Shown: piece by piece, positions 54,221 through 64,000 of the stretch
How the letters are laid out: every line of letters starts with the position of its first letter
How positions within the stretch are numbered: the stretch's first letter is position 1
Origin: Branchipolynoe longqiensis
Taxonomy: Eukaryota; Annelida; Polychaeta; Phyllodocida; Polynoidae
NCBI GenBank assembly: GCA_030323885.1
Contig: CM059199.1
Location: 38,510,590 to 38,574,589 of the forward strand
Length of the DNA stretch: 64,000 bases
Reading direction: 5' to 3'
Made by a program: the position numbers and the translations under genes
Notes under the pieces: generated by a model
What the model saw: the letters and a program-made list of their open reading frames with translations, nothing else
The model's database searches: none
Told to the model about the DNA's origin: nothing

Positions 54221-56362
54221 TTATCTGCGTCGTAATGCTAATCGCTCAGATCGCCGCACAGGTGGTGCATCCAAACCCACATCAGACCCCTGTCTAACTG
54301 GTACAAAGTCGATGTCATTACCCGAGCTACTGCGTACAGAAACAACACTATCGGCATCAGACACTGATCTAGAACGACGCCAACGTTTATTCTTCCGCTT
54401 ATCAGGCCTATGCCGCCTAGGGCGCATAGCCTCCCCCGCAGTAACTGGAAACCCAGGTACTTTCTTCTGACTGAATGCATCTATAGTGCCAGCCTCCACC
54501 CTCGCAGGTGCGGGCTCGTCCCCTACATGTGCATCTAGCCAGGAGGATGGTCCAGCGTTTCTAGACATCTGCTCGGTGTAAAGCTTAAGACGTCTAACGT
54601 TAGATTTACAGTATTTACCATCCTTGCCCTTCATAATAACTGTGGTGTCAGAGACAACTTCTGTTATAGTAAAGGGACCATCCCAGTTCTTCGTGAGTTT
54701 GACCCGAGCTAGCGGCGCATGATACCGCACTACCCAATCCCCCACCTTGAACTGGCGCCACGCAGCAGGCCCGTAGTCAGATTTCTGACGAACCGCTGCC
54801 CGACCCAAAGCATCGCGAACTGCGCTATACGCGTGGTGAAAGCAATGCTCCAACCATCTTACAAACACGATCTCACATGGCCGGTCTACTTGACGATTCA
54901 CCACCCCAAACTGCAGATCAGCTGCCAGTCGGAGCTCCTCCCCAAATAGTAATCTGTTAGGAGTCACACCCATAGATGCATGCTCCGTACAGTTATATGC
55001 ATGTGCCACAAACTTGACCTGTAAATCCCAATCCTCTTGAAAGTCATTCACGGTACAAGCCAACGCAGATATCAGCGTCTTATTAAAACGCTCTACCATA
55101 CCATCCGACTGTGGACAGTACGGGTTCGTACACGTTTTCTTAACGCCCAACAAGCGCAACATGGACTGAAACAGTGTGGACTCAATTTCCCGTCCCTGAT
55201 CCAAATGGATCCGCATTGGGGCACCGAATACCAAAACCCAGTTATCCACCAACGCCTGCGCTGCAGTGGGTGCAGTGTGATCTTTTAAGGGGTACACCTG
55301 CACATACTTCGTGTAATAGTCTTGGACTACCATCATCACCACATTACCCCTAGATGTTGTCTTAAACCCGGACACAAAGTCACACGCTAGACTGCGCCAC
55401 CGATGCCCAGACAATTCCTGAGTCAACGGTAGCTTAGCAATCCCTTGACCCGGCTTCACCACCTGACATTTATGGCAAGTGCGTACCCACCGCCTAATAT
55501 CAGAAGTCATGCCAGGCCAATAGAACCGCCAAGCTAAACGCTTGGTGGAGCGAACACGCCCAAAGTGCGTGGCTGTAGAATGCCCATGACAAAACAACGA
55601 CACATCATTGCGCAATGCAAATGGCACGATGATCTGCAGGCGACTGCGTAGGTCTTCACCCACTACCTTCCACCTGCAGAGCACACCCTCACGCAGTTCC
55701 AGCAGGTCCCATTGATTTATAATCTTACGAGTCTCTGCATTCTCCACCGCCAGCTCGTCACGCAAAGGCTTCGAGCGGCCCCCCTCCAACCACTTGATCA
55801 CACGCAGTATGGAGGGATCTTGGCGCTGCGCCAAGCGAACCTCTGATAACGTCCAAAGTTCATCATCATCTATGTCCACCAGACGCATCGCAGATATTGC
55901 TGCGAGCACACAGTTATGCATGCCACAGTCCGTGCAATCACCCCGGCCGCACTTACGCACCGGGATTCTGCGCAGACTATCTGTGTTGATGTGATCCACC
56001 CCCTTTCTGTACACAATATGCTCATTCATCATACCATATTCCGATAAAGTGGCCAGCCAACGCCCCATCATCCCCTCCGCTTCCTTGAAATTCAACAACC
56101 AACAAAGAGAATGATGATCTGTCCGAATAATAAAATCCGACCCTATCAAGAAATGTTTCCATTTCCTGCTATACACGACGATAGCCATCAGCTCACGCTT
56201 CGTCGTGCAATAATTCCGCTGCGCTTTATTAACTTTATTACTCGCAAAAGACAACGGGACCTCTACTCCATCCTGAACCTGACTCAACACGCCTGAGATT
56301 GCAAACCCCGACGCATCAGTGTCCAGAATGAACTGCCCCACCGCCCGCGGATATCGCAGCAC
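54221..56362 (-). pseudogene. pol: gypsy pol, RNase H and integrase
   Basis: This region continues the RT frame after the TAA at 56405. RNase H begins with QFILDTDASGFAISGVLSQ (first catalytic Asp) and includes the TDHHSLCWLLNF block. Integrase follows with an HHCC zinc-binding domain (HGHSTATHFG ... TCHKCQ) and a DDE core: Asp in LACDFVSGF, Asp in IHLDQGREI and Glu in DGMVERFNKTL. A GPY/F-like module follows (NWDGPFTITEVV). The last 110 residues are basic and end in RRSERLALRRR; I see no chromodomain. All key catalytic residues are present. Confidence 0.92.
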
Positions 56363-56404
56363 TGGAGTCTGAGTAAAGGCATGTTTTAAGCCCAGAAATG
56401 CCGC

Positions 56405-57142
56405 TTAATGAGCGTCGCCCCACACAAATTTTATTTTCTTCGCGGTAACGACCAAGTCCTGCAGAGGAACAGGCAACCGCGCAAAATCAGCAATGAAATC
56501 GCGATAATACGACACAAACCCAAGGAATGATCTCACTTCCTTCATATCCTCAGGTCTGGGCCATCCCGCAATTGCAGAGAGCTTTTCCGGGTCTGCCTTA
56601 ATCCCCTTCGCAGAAACCACACGCCCCAGGTACTGTGTCTCATGCCTAAAAAGCCTACACTTCGAAGCCTTGAGTAACAGCCCATAGGAACGTAAATGAT
56701 CAAACACTGCTTGAAGCCGATCCGGACATTCGGTTAGTGTCCGACCAAAGACAATGATATCATCCAAATACACCAAACAGATCTTCCACTGACGACCAGC
56801 CAGCATATCCGTCATCATCTTTTCGAACGTGGCTGGAGCATTATATAGCCCAAACGGCATCACGTTCCACTCGAATAAGCCTAAGTGAGTACTAAAAGCA
56901 GTTTTAGCAATATCCTCCGGATCCATTGCTACCTGATGATACCCAGATTGCAGATCCAGAGTGCAAAACCACTCATTACCCCCAAAACTCTCGAGCGACT
57001 CATCTATGTGCGGTAATGGGTAAGCATTTTTCCGCATCACAGTATTGAGTTTTTTATAGTCAATGCAAAAACGGATAGAACCATCTTTTTTCTTGACTAA
57101 ATGGACAGGTGAACTCCACGGTGAATCACTACTCCTAATCAC
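56405..57142 (-). pseudogene. pol: gypsy pol, reverse transcriptase core
   Basis: This is a typical Ty3/gypsy RT. It shows SPWSSPVHLVKKKDGS at the start, the fingers/palm motif FCTLDLQSGYHQVAM carrying the first catalytic Asp, MPFGLYNAPATFEKMM, the active-site box LVYLDDIIVFG (plus-strand about 56750-56780), and the connection SFLGFVSYYRDFIADFAR. It lies between two in-frame stops, TGA at 57143-57145 and TAA at 56405-56407, with no frame change on either side. Both catalytic Asp pairs are intact although the gene is broken, which suggests recent decay. Confidence 0.9.
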
Positions 57143-58783
57143 TCAACTATCCAGCAGCTTATGCAACTCCGTCTCCAGTGCTTCTTTCTTAGAATGCACG
57201 AAACGCCGATAGGGAATCCTAAAAGCAGCAGACTCACCGACATCTATGCCATGCTTCACCACCTCAGTCCAGCCCAACGTCTCACCAGGCACTGCGAAAA
57301 CCTGAATATTTCTACCCAGAAATTCCACAACCTGCGAACGATCAGACTCATCAACCACCTCACACCCCATAGCCAAAGGTATAAGATGGGCAGGCAAGCT
57401 TCCATCAAGGGACCGGGATACAACAGATGGCGCCACACACTCCTCCGTCGTACCAAAAGTAACCGCCTCGGCCACCTCCCACAACACAGCAACGCCCACT
57501 TCCCCCATACTACTCACAATACTAGAGGGGCAATCCAACTGCGCCGCCTGCGCGACACGCAGTTCGGGCCAACCACTGCTCCAATTACCAGGTAACTGCA
57601 AACAGCTGACCACACCACACCGCCCCGCGCCAACCCCGCCCACTGGGTCAACTGCACCAACAGCTGACTCAGCGACCCCGTTGCCGGGAGCAATGTTCAC
57701 ACCGGATTGTTTACTCAACACCGCCTTAGCATATTCACAATGAACATTACCAAAGTCAGTAGCTTCACTCAACAACCCGATAGTCATACCCTTTCGTAAC
57801 CTAACCGCATACCGATTTGGATTAAATAAAGGTACAACCGAGCCAACAGGACTCCACACTAGCGTGTTCTGACCTACCAACCCCAGCTCATGCAATTCTG
57901 AGACCATCGGTTCAAATAGGCTCTGGTGATCACCGTCGACCCCTACAGCTGATATTTTAACATCACAGCCGGTCATCGGAGCAATGCAAATATCCTGCGC
58001 AACCGCAGACACAGTCTGACTATCACGACGCAATTCACACTGCACCGTGAGTTGATACGGATCTCGAAGATATAGGCTGCCCGCCTGATGCAGTTCACAA
58101 CCATAATACTCCAAAAATTCCACACCCAAAATACCATCTTCTGAAATATCGGAAACAGTAGGGGCATAATGAAATATTTTCCCCTCGATTTCCAGAGATA
58201 GTATGGCTTGTCCGTACTGCTTGAGTGGCGCACCGGTGACAGTGACAGGCTTCACGCTCTTATCGAAAAACACCTTATCACCGTCCAACTTATCGAAGAA
58301 TTTTCGTCCAACACATGTGACAGCAGCCCCACTGTCTATTAAAAAATACCCGATAGTCCCTCTAACGCACACTCTCACATACCACCGTTTTCCGTCCAAA
58401 GACCAGAAAGTGGAATCCACGAATAGGCGCTTACCACAAGGGTGAGACAGGTCGCACCCCTGACGCTGTATTATAAATTGCATACAGTCATCTAAAGGTG
58501 CAGGAGCCAGAGCAGAAACGCACCGCGCTATCTGCTCCATGCCATCCCACAATACCGACTCCACTGGGATAGAATCACCAGGGGCGATCACCGGCGGTCC
58601 CGTGCTAGCATCAGACTGCACACCGGCTTCCTCGACAGTTAACACCGCATCCGCTTTGGCGGTATCCGGGCTTGCCAATTGGGTTGAGCCTAAGCCCAAA
58701 CGGTCCAACCCTAGGCGTTTAAATGCGCTTAGCCTTTGCATCCCCGTCCTTACGGTGACGGGCCAACCTAGCCCGATCAACAC
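57143..58783 (-). pseudogene. pol: gypsy pol, N-terminal part: aspartic protease and linker to RT
   Basis: The frame contains a retropepsin-type protease. The catalytic motif FLIDSGAAVTCVG lies at about residue 150 (plus-strand 58310-58345), and a later ILGVEFLEYYG matches the second conserved hydrophobic-Gly block of retroviral-like proteases. A 300-residue linker follows, then the entry to RT (AAFRIPYRRFVHSKKEALETEL), where gypsy RTs usually carry a conserved Arg-Pro-Tyr-Arg-like stretch. The frame stops with TGA at 57143-57145; the next RT frame continues directly in the same frame, so this is a nonsense mutation rather than a natural boundary. The initiator is uncertain: the first Met may lie downstream of a longer Gag-Pol frame. 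Confidence 0.8.
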
Positions 58784-58924
58784 CTCTCATCCCACATGTT
58801 GGACTGCATATCCAACGTAAAATCCCACCACCAAGTATTCCATTCCTGCTTAATACCTGTAAATGGCTTAGGACGCAACATCGGAATCCGCGCAGAACCT
58901 GCCACAGGATACCTCAGAACATTC

Positions 58925-60669
58925 TCATCTCATCAACGTATCCCGATTACACGATTCCCATCCGGCCCCACCCCCAATCGAAGCAGGTTCCCGAATCACA
59001 TCCATTATTGCAGGATGATTCCGGAACAACCACATCTCTTCCACTGAGTACTGGCGACCCACCGGCAAACCAGGCAACGACGCAATGGGCACTGCGTCAC
59101 CACCCAAACCCACCGGGTCAGGAATACTCTCACCCTGTATCTCCACATGAGTATTCCCCACGTAAACGGAATCCTGAACAACACCCCTTCGATGTTGCCC
59201 AGCACCCCCCCCCCCTCCCCCCCGATAACTACCATCCCCAGAAGAGGGCCACGGCTCCCTAGGACCCCCACATCCCCCACTGCCCTCCTTAGAAGGCGCC
59301 GGCAAATGCGGTGAGCTACCCACGGAAGCCGAACGTGCACTATGCACTGGATACTGCGTCTCGCGGCTATCCAACCGCGTAGACTCAGTAACCCTCGCAC
59401 CACTCTCCGCAAGCCCTAAACCACGCTGAAACACCAGTTTCTCAGCCTGAAAAGCTGTGCGCTCACTTGCAAGGATCTCCAGAGCAGAATCAATGCTGAA
59501 CCTCTCCGCAGCCAGCAACTGTTCACACCTCTGGTTATCATCTTGCAACTGAACATTCAGCGCCTCCCGCATGGACAAATCCTCCAACTGTTTCGTGAAC
59601 GCAGTTTGCTGCTCTTCCACCAACACTCGACTAGATTCTGCCTCCACTGCGGAAACGCACCTCGCCTCGCCGCGCTTAGCTCTGCTAAATCACGTGCGAA
59701 GGATGCAGCATTGGAGACTCTTAAATCATCCAACGCCCGTCTCTGCCCCGCCAACCGGTCAAACTGGGCACGCTTCCAAGCTCGCAGACGGCGGATACGC
59801 ATCGATTCTTGACGCTCCACCTCCGACTGCGACCCCGAAAACGTACGACCCATAACCAAATCACGCTCTAACGTAAACGTTAACGAGTCATCGGCTACAA
59901 GCCCTGTCTGCAAAGCCGGGTTAATCTCCCCACCACAGGGAATTTGGGGATCATCACGGGCAGCTCCTATCCCCACAGAATGGACAACTGAACTTCCCCA
60001 CGGTGAATACTCCAGCGGCACACCTCCCACAGAACTCCCGCGTGCGCCCAGACCTAAATCATCACGACGCACGATTGAACTGCTACCCTCACGTACACCC
60101 GCCCCCGAATCAATATTGATCGACAGAGACTGTATATCATCAAGAGCGAAGCCCACTTTCATCGCACTCCCCGTAATGCCCTCCCCAGTACTATTATCAA
60201 CTGAGAGAACATTTCGCGCTGCTGTTGATCGCGGGATATTTTCCAACGCCCCGCAACCACTATCAGAACGAGCGCCCAACTGCGTGTCCCGCCCACCACC
60301 CTGTATTGCCACCGGTGTAAACAACGGCGCAATACCCGGCGGCGGACTGCCACTCAGTCGCGCTAACTGCGTCCAATAGCTGTCAACGCCTTCAGCCCCA
60401 CTAGGCGACACCACCGGCACTAGCGCGGGAGTGGCTACGCACCCCCCACTCACTGACACCCGGCGGCCGTCCCCTATGACGCCGGCACCTGTATTAGGAA
60501 TGAACGTATGAACAACAACATCCCCCAAAGGCGAGTATTGAGCGCGGTGTAGTGAACTCACCACAGAAGCGTCCACGCTCACCGGCAGTCCCACCGCGTC
60601 GGGACGCCCTGTACCACTAGTTTCGTACTGGCGCCCACTGCGCAGTTGACCTGCCATCGCCCCTTCCAT
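58925..60669 (-). pseudogene. gag: gypsy Gag-like protein, frame broken
   Basis: The reading frame starts 95 bp inside the 5' LTR with MEGAMAGQLRSGRQYE and runs to about 59557; its continuation lies in another frame at 58925-59647. The switch falls near 59655-59675, where this copy has about five more bases than the second copy (40279-41683). The first half is Gly/Ser/Val-rich and looks disordered. The middle is highly charged and predicted coiled coil (residues roughly 290 to 450, with alternating Arg/Glu/Leu/Ala around RRLRAWKRAQFDRL). The end is Gly-rich. There is no CCHC zinc knuckle. The Gag role rests on position between PBS and protease and on conservation between two copies; the sequence resembles no Gag I can name. 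The downstream part shares the pol frame, so gag and pol may once have been one frame or separated by a stop. Confidence 0.65.
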
Positions 60670-60749
60670 AATAAAATATTACGAAGAGACCTTACCTTCA
60701 GAGTCCATGGCCCAGGTCCAATACTCACCCCTTACGCAGAAGGCGAGCT

Positions 60750-60763
60750 GGCTCACGGCACCA
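60750..60763 (-). other. Primer binding site of the gypsy element
   Basis: One base inside the 5' LTR the element reads TGGTGCCGTGAGCC, which begins with the complement of a tRNA 3' CCA end. The same sequence sits next to the LTR of the second copy at about 41765-41778. I did not assign the primer tRNA. Confidence 0.75.
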
Positions 60764-60764
60764 A

Positions 60765-61097
60765 TGTAATGGCCCACGGCCCTCCGACTCACGGTTACTC
60801 ACGGAAGAACACCAAGATTCAATTCAGTGTACGCTTCACCCTTGGTTTATTGAACCATCTGCTCTCCGCGGTGTCAGTAGTTGTCTGACCCACCCCCTGA
60901 CTCGCCAGATCCCACATCGACTCTATAGGTGTGTGGGGGGGGTGGGTCAGCCACACGCAGTAGAGGTCAGCCCAGTTGGGGTCTGACCGGTGGCTACCCG
61001 TGCCGACACCTGGCGCAGTACACAGGTACTGCGCAGGTGTACGGCGTAGTCTCCGCTGCTACCGTGTGGTAGTAGAGCTCATGTCCAGACTACTACA
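60765..61097 (-). repeat. 5' LTR of the gypsy element
   Basis: The LTR runs TG...CA on both strands. It matches the LTR at 46784-47116 with about ten differences, and a third LTR at 41780-42114 more distantly. In element orientation an AATAAA lies at 60846-60851 (seen as TTTATT on the plus strand), a likely polyadenylation signal at the R/U5 boundary. A GT-rich microsatellite and G run near its middle differ in length between copies. Confidence 0.9.
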
Positions 61098-62046
61098 ATA
61101 GTATGCATGTATGGGATATATAATCTCGGTCGGTCGCCAGCGGGTGTCAGGATAGGAAATTTTATGCATATATATATGTACCCGAGTATATACTCCTATA
61201 TGCTGATGTAAGAAACCGCATGGTGCTGCCCCCCGCGGCTTTTGCTTTATCGGCGGGGGGTTGCCGCTTGGTCCGCTAGTCGGCGCTGTTGCGACATAAA
61301 CACTGCTGAGCCGCGCCGATTGCGCGCAATTGTATGCATATATGTGATGTATAACCATTATCCGAGTATAAACGCACATAAGGGATTATATGTTTATTTC
61401 CTACCCTAAATAATGATGGGGTGGCTTACTTGATGTATGGCTCCCCCTCTAACCACGTGACCGGTGGCTCCACCTCCGGCACCCCTCTATCCTGGACGCT
61501 ACACTGTCACTTGCATATATAAGAGTCACTGTCATATATATATATATATATACTATTTGAAATCAGTGGAGAAGTAGCACAAACTGGCGCGAGTACCGAG
61601 TATACACTGCTGGCGGTGGCGCCACTGGCACTGGTAGACCGGCAGCAAGGCGCAGACGCATAGCTATACTCCAACCCATATACACTTGAAGCAAACCCTC
61701 TGCTACTTATGTAATGTATAACGTATTATGCGAGTAAAATCATACGACACTCTATCGGTGGCACCATCTCGCCCACCTCACTTCCCCCGAATGTTGACCA
61801 GTGTCAGTCGCACTGGAGGATTTGTTCACATACTACATTATATAATTTATATATATATATGGATAGTGAGTGATAAACCCGTTATCGCATGTAATAATAC
61901 CTGGAGTGGGTTGCACTCCCCCCCCCCCCCCCCTCCCCGGGGTTGGGGGCAGGGGGTGGGTGTGGGTACCAGCATGCACCTCTCCGCCTCCTGCGCGGGG
62001 CCTCTCCTCCACTAGCTCGGAGGATTTTGTCATATATATACATATA

Positions 62047-62238
62047 CAGTAAAACTCCTTAACCGACCAGCTCCACAAATCGACCACTCCCCTATATCGA
62101 TCGCTTTATTTGGGTCCCAAACGACCCCACATACAATATACCATTGTACCATTATTCTAACTCTCTAAACCGACCACATCCCTAAATCAACCACTTAAAG
62201 TCGGTCCCATGGTTGGTCGATTTAGAGAGGTTTTACTG
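62047..62238. mobile_element. TIR-3 MITE, 192 bp
   Basis: Ends CAGTAAAACTCCTTAACC and TTTAGAGAGGTTTTACTG. Confidence 0.75.
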
Positions 62239-62887
62239 TGTATACATATATATATATATATACATATATATGGGTCATTCTTTAAAACTGGGCACAAAAG
62301 TGTGACATGGAAACTAAAAGTGAATACCTTCCAAATAATAGCAAAATACCTTCCAAATAATAGCCGAATCCAATGTCCTATGAAGGTTTGTATGTTGTGC
62401 GTATATCAGAGTTGAAAAAAATGAAATTTCACTTTTCGTATTAGAACTTATTCAAATTGAGCAATACATTAATATCACTCGTGTAATATGAACATCCAAG
62501 ACACATCCAGAACCTCATTTTAACATATACAGCATAGTAAAACAAGATTTTATTGATAACCCTTAAGCAGACATGGTTATGACTTACAATAAAAAAGTTG
62601 AAAAATAAGTTGAAAACAAGTTTGGCGACATGCATAGTGTAAATGTGTACATTTTCACTTTTTCACATGAGCACAAAATTATATAAGTAAACTGTTAATA
62701 TATGCGCACAACAGGTAGTTTCTCGGCAGTCAATCAGCGCAGACAATATGGCTCTAAGCACACCTCCAGACCTCGTACAACATGGCACGACTGACACCTC
62801 CCCGGCCCGGACAAGCACTCGCAGCGCACACTAAATCTCTGCTTGGAGCTGAGGGATTGACTCCCAGCGGTGATGAGGTTCTGGATT
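62239..62887. other. No feature recognised
   Basis: AT-rich DNA with a short tandem CCTTCCAAATAATAGC duplication at 62327-62362; no frame supported. Confidence 0.5.
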
Positions 62888-63228
62888 TTGTTTGTTTGTT
62901 TGATGTTGTTTTACATCCTAGCAACATCTAAGGTCATATCAGGATGGGCACCGACTTGTGACAGTGCACACTAATGGTGACTTTATAATGCTGTCCCACT
63001 GGGAAACCAGGCGGCCGGCACCATGACCTGGTATCCCACTCAGTCACATTATCCTGACACTGAGCACACCAGTTCTTGCCCTATCCTAATAATGCCGAGC
63101 GCCTGGCTAGGAAGCAACAGGTATCAATTTTTAAGTCATTGGTTTGACTCGACCTGGGTTCGAACCCACGACCCTCGATCTACCAGTACGGGAGACGGAC
63201 GCTCTAACTCATTCGGCCATCCCGTCTG
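62888..63228 (-). mobile_element. SINE-A, full length, best-kept first-type head
   Basis: The minus strand reads GGGATGGCCGAATGAGTTAG and GTGGGTTCGAACCCAGGTCG, near-perfect A and B boxes; the body is complete. This is the copy most likely to be transcription-competent in this window. Confidence 0.8.
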
Positions 63229-63384
63229 CTTCGAGGTTCTGGAAGAATGCGCCTGCGCTAAGTCTGTGACAGACCCGGAAGGGAGCTGTCACGTGGTGCG
63301 GAGGAGCGCACTACGTATTCCCCGGTGTGTGTATGTGTGTGTGTGTGGGAGGGGGTGCGGGACTAGGGGGTGGTGCAGGCGTCC

Positions 63385-63840
63385 GCTTCTCGTGGGATCA
63401 ATCCCCGGCCGAGTCGAACTGACATTTTCGTTAAGTTTGATGGTTGGTTGTTGAAGTTTTAAGTCCTGGCAACATCTAAGGTCATATAAGGACGGGTTCC
63501 GAGTTGTGACAGTGCACACTCATGGCGACTTTATAGTGATGCCCCACTGGGAAATCAGGCTGTTGGCGCCATGATCGGATATCCCACTCAGCCACAAAGG
63601 CTAGGAAGCAATGCGTATATATTGTGTAAGTCATTGGCTCGACCTAGAATCAAACTTTCAATCGTCTACACGGGAAGCCTGCGCTCTACCGATTCGGCCA
63701 CCGCGTCTAGTGACATGTTAGTTAGCATCTACCGTTGCTGGGATTGGGTATGTATTGGATAGTTAATTGCCAGGATAGTGTGACTGAATGATACATTGTC
63801 TCATGGTGCTGGATCCATGGTATTCCAGTCATGGCTTCAG
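63385..63840. mobile_element. Three SINE-A fragments of mixed orientation
   Basis: 63385-63425 is a plus-strand B-box half head. 63438-63712 is a minus-strand copy with second-type head that has lost about 60 bp of mid body. 63765-63840 is a plus-strand body fragment. Confidence 0.6.
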
Positions 63841-63929
63841 ATTTCTTTTCAGACCTATGTCACCAATCGTTCACTGATTGCACCAACCCTATGATGTCTT
63901 ATGTTATTATTATCCCTTAAATTTGAAAC

Positions 63930-64000
63930 GTAGCTGTTTTGCTCGGTGTTAGTAGTATGCAGGTTTTGCAGGTATAGCAATACCTCAGGGAGTTTAACGC
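63930..64000 (-). repeat. Repeat R10, partial at window edge
   Basis: GCAGGTATAGCAATACCTCA matches R10 around 6790-6850; continues beyond the window. Confidence 0.45.

Larger units (their letters stand above)
46784..61097 (-). mobile_element. Ty3/gypsy LTR retrotransposon, inactive, interrupted by a nested DIRS-order element
   Basis: Two 333-bp LTRs (46784-47116 and 60765-61097) enclose, reading leftward, a PBS, gag, protease, RT, RNase H, integrase, a long 3' non-coding stretch and a polypurine tract. The four bases left of the element (ATAG, 46780-46783) equal the four to its right (61098-61101), as expected for an integrase target duplication. Positions 47896-53555 are a foreign insertion in the 3' non-coding part; without it the element is about 8.65 kb. 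The LTRs differ at about ten sites by eye. Gag has a frame break and pol has two in-frame stops, so this copy cannot make its proteins. No chromodomain and no CCHC knuckle were recognised, so I did not assign a lineage. Confidence 0.9.

Overview
The window is transposon-dominated intergenic DNA from an animal, most likely a mollusc or other lophotrochozoan. The reasons are AT-rich sequence dense in tRNA-headed SINEs, terminal-inverted-repeat MITEs, simple repeats, one non-LTR retrotransposon fragment, a Ty3/gypsy element and a tyrosine-recombinase (DIRS-order) retrotransposon, with no bacterial gene organisation. The tail motif and body of SINE-C resemble repeats I associate with molluscan genomes; this is recall, not a search. 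I could support no host gene, rRNA, functional tRNA or CRISPR array. Every long recognisable coding region belongs to a retroelement.

Layout. 1-4 kb: MITE and SINE remnants and a 25-bp satellite lying inside a TIR element (2195-3906). 4-12 kb: a SINE-A field with three copies of a 408-bp MITE (TIR-4), two of them flanked by perfect 9-bp target duplications. 12-21 kb: solo-LTR-like repeat LTR-E, a hexamer array, a TTAA-flanked MITE, a broken LINE (16.4-17.7 kb, minus) and paired SINE-B units. 21-36 kb: SINE-A, SINE-B, SINE-C and MITEs nested in each other, a G-rich minisatellite (29.5-29.9 kb) and a TATA/splice-donor-like segment near 31 kb. 36.8-38.2 kb: a CACACTCACC-type array. 39.1-39.9 kb: a CT tract, with a matching GA tract at 44.6-45.0 kb. 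40.3-42.1 kb: a 5' fragment (LTR plus gag) of a gypsy family. 42.7-44.4 kb: a roughly 42-bp AT-rich satellite interrupted by a LINE tail and a solo DIRS terminus.

The centrepiece is 46784-61097. A Ty3/gypsy element lies on the minus strand with two 333-bp LTRs, a PBS, a polypurine tract, gag, protease, RT, RNase H and integrase, and the same 4 bp (ATAG) on both sides. Inside its 3' non-coding part sits a complete plus-strand DIRS-order element (47896-53555) with split direct repeats (A1 - ORFs - B1 - A2 - B2) and ORFs for a Gag-like protein, RT plus RNase H, and a tyrosine recombinase. The gypsy LTRs differ at about ten sites in 333 bp by eye. The two A repeats differ at about three in 358 bp, so the inner element looks younger. 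The gypsy copy is clearly dead (in-frame stops and a gag frame break). The DIRS copy is nearly intact, with one homopolymer frame break and an unusual RNase H-recombinase junction that looks like an intron.

61-64 kb returns to AT-rich DNA with a pogo-like MITE, SINE-A copies and an unclassified repeat shared with 6.7 kb. SINE and MITE mobilisation would need enzymes encoded elsewhere; only the LINE remnants here represent the class of machinery that moves SINEs.
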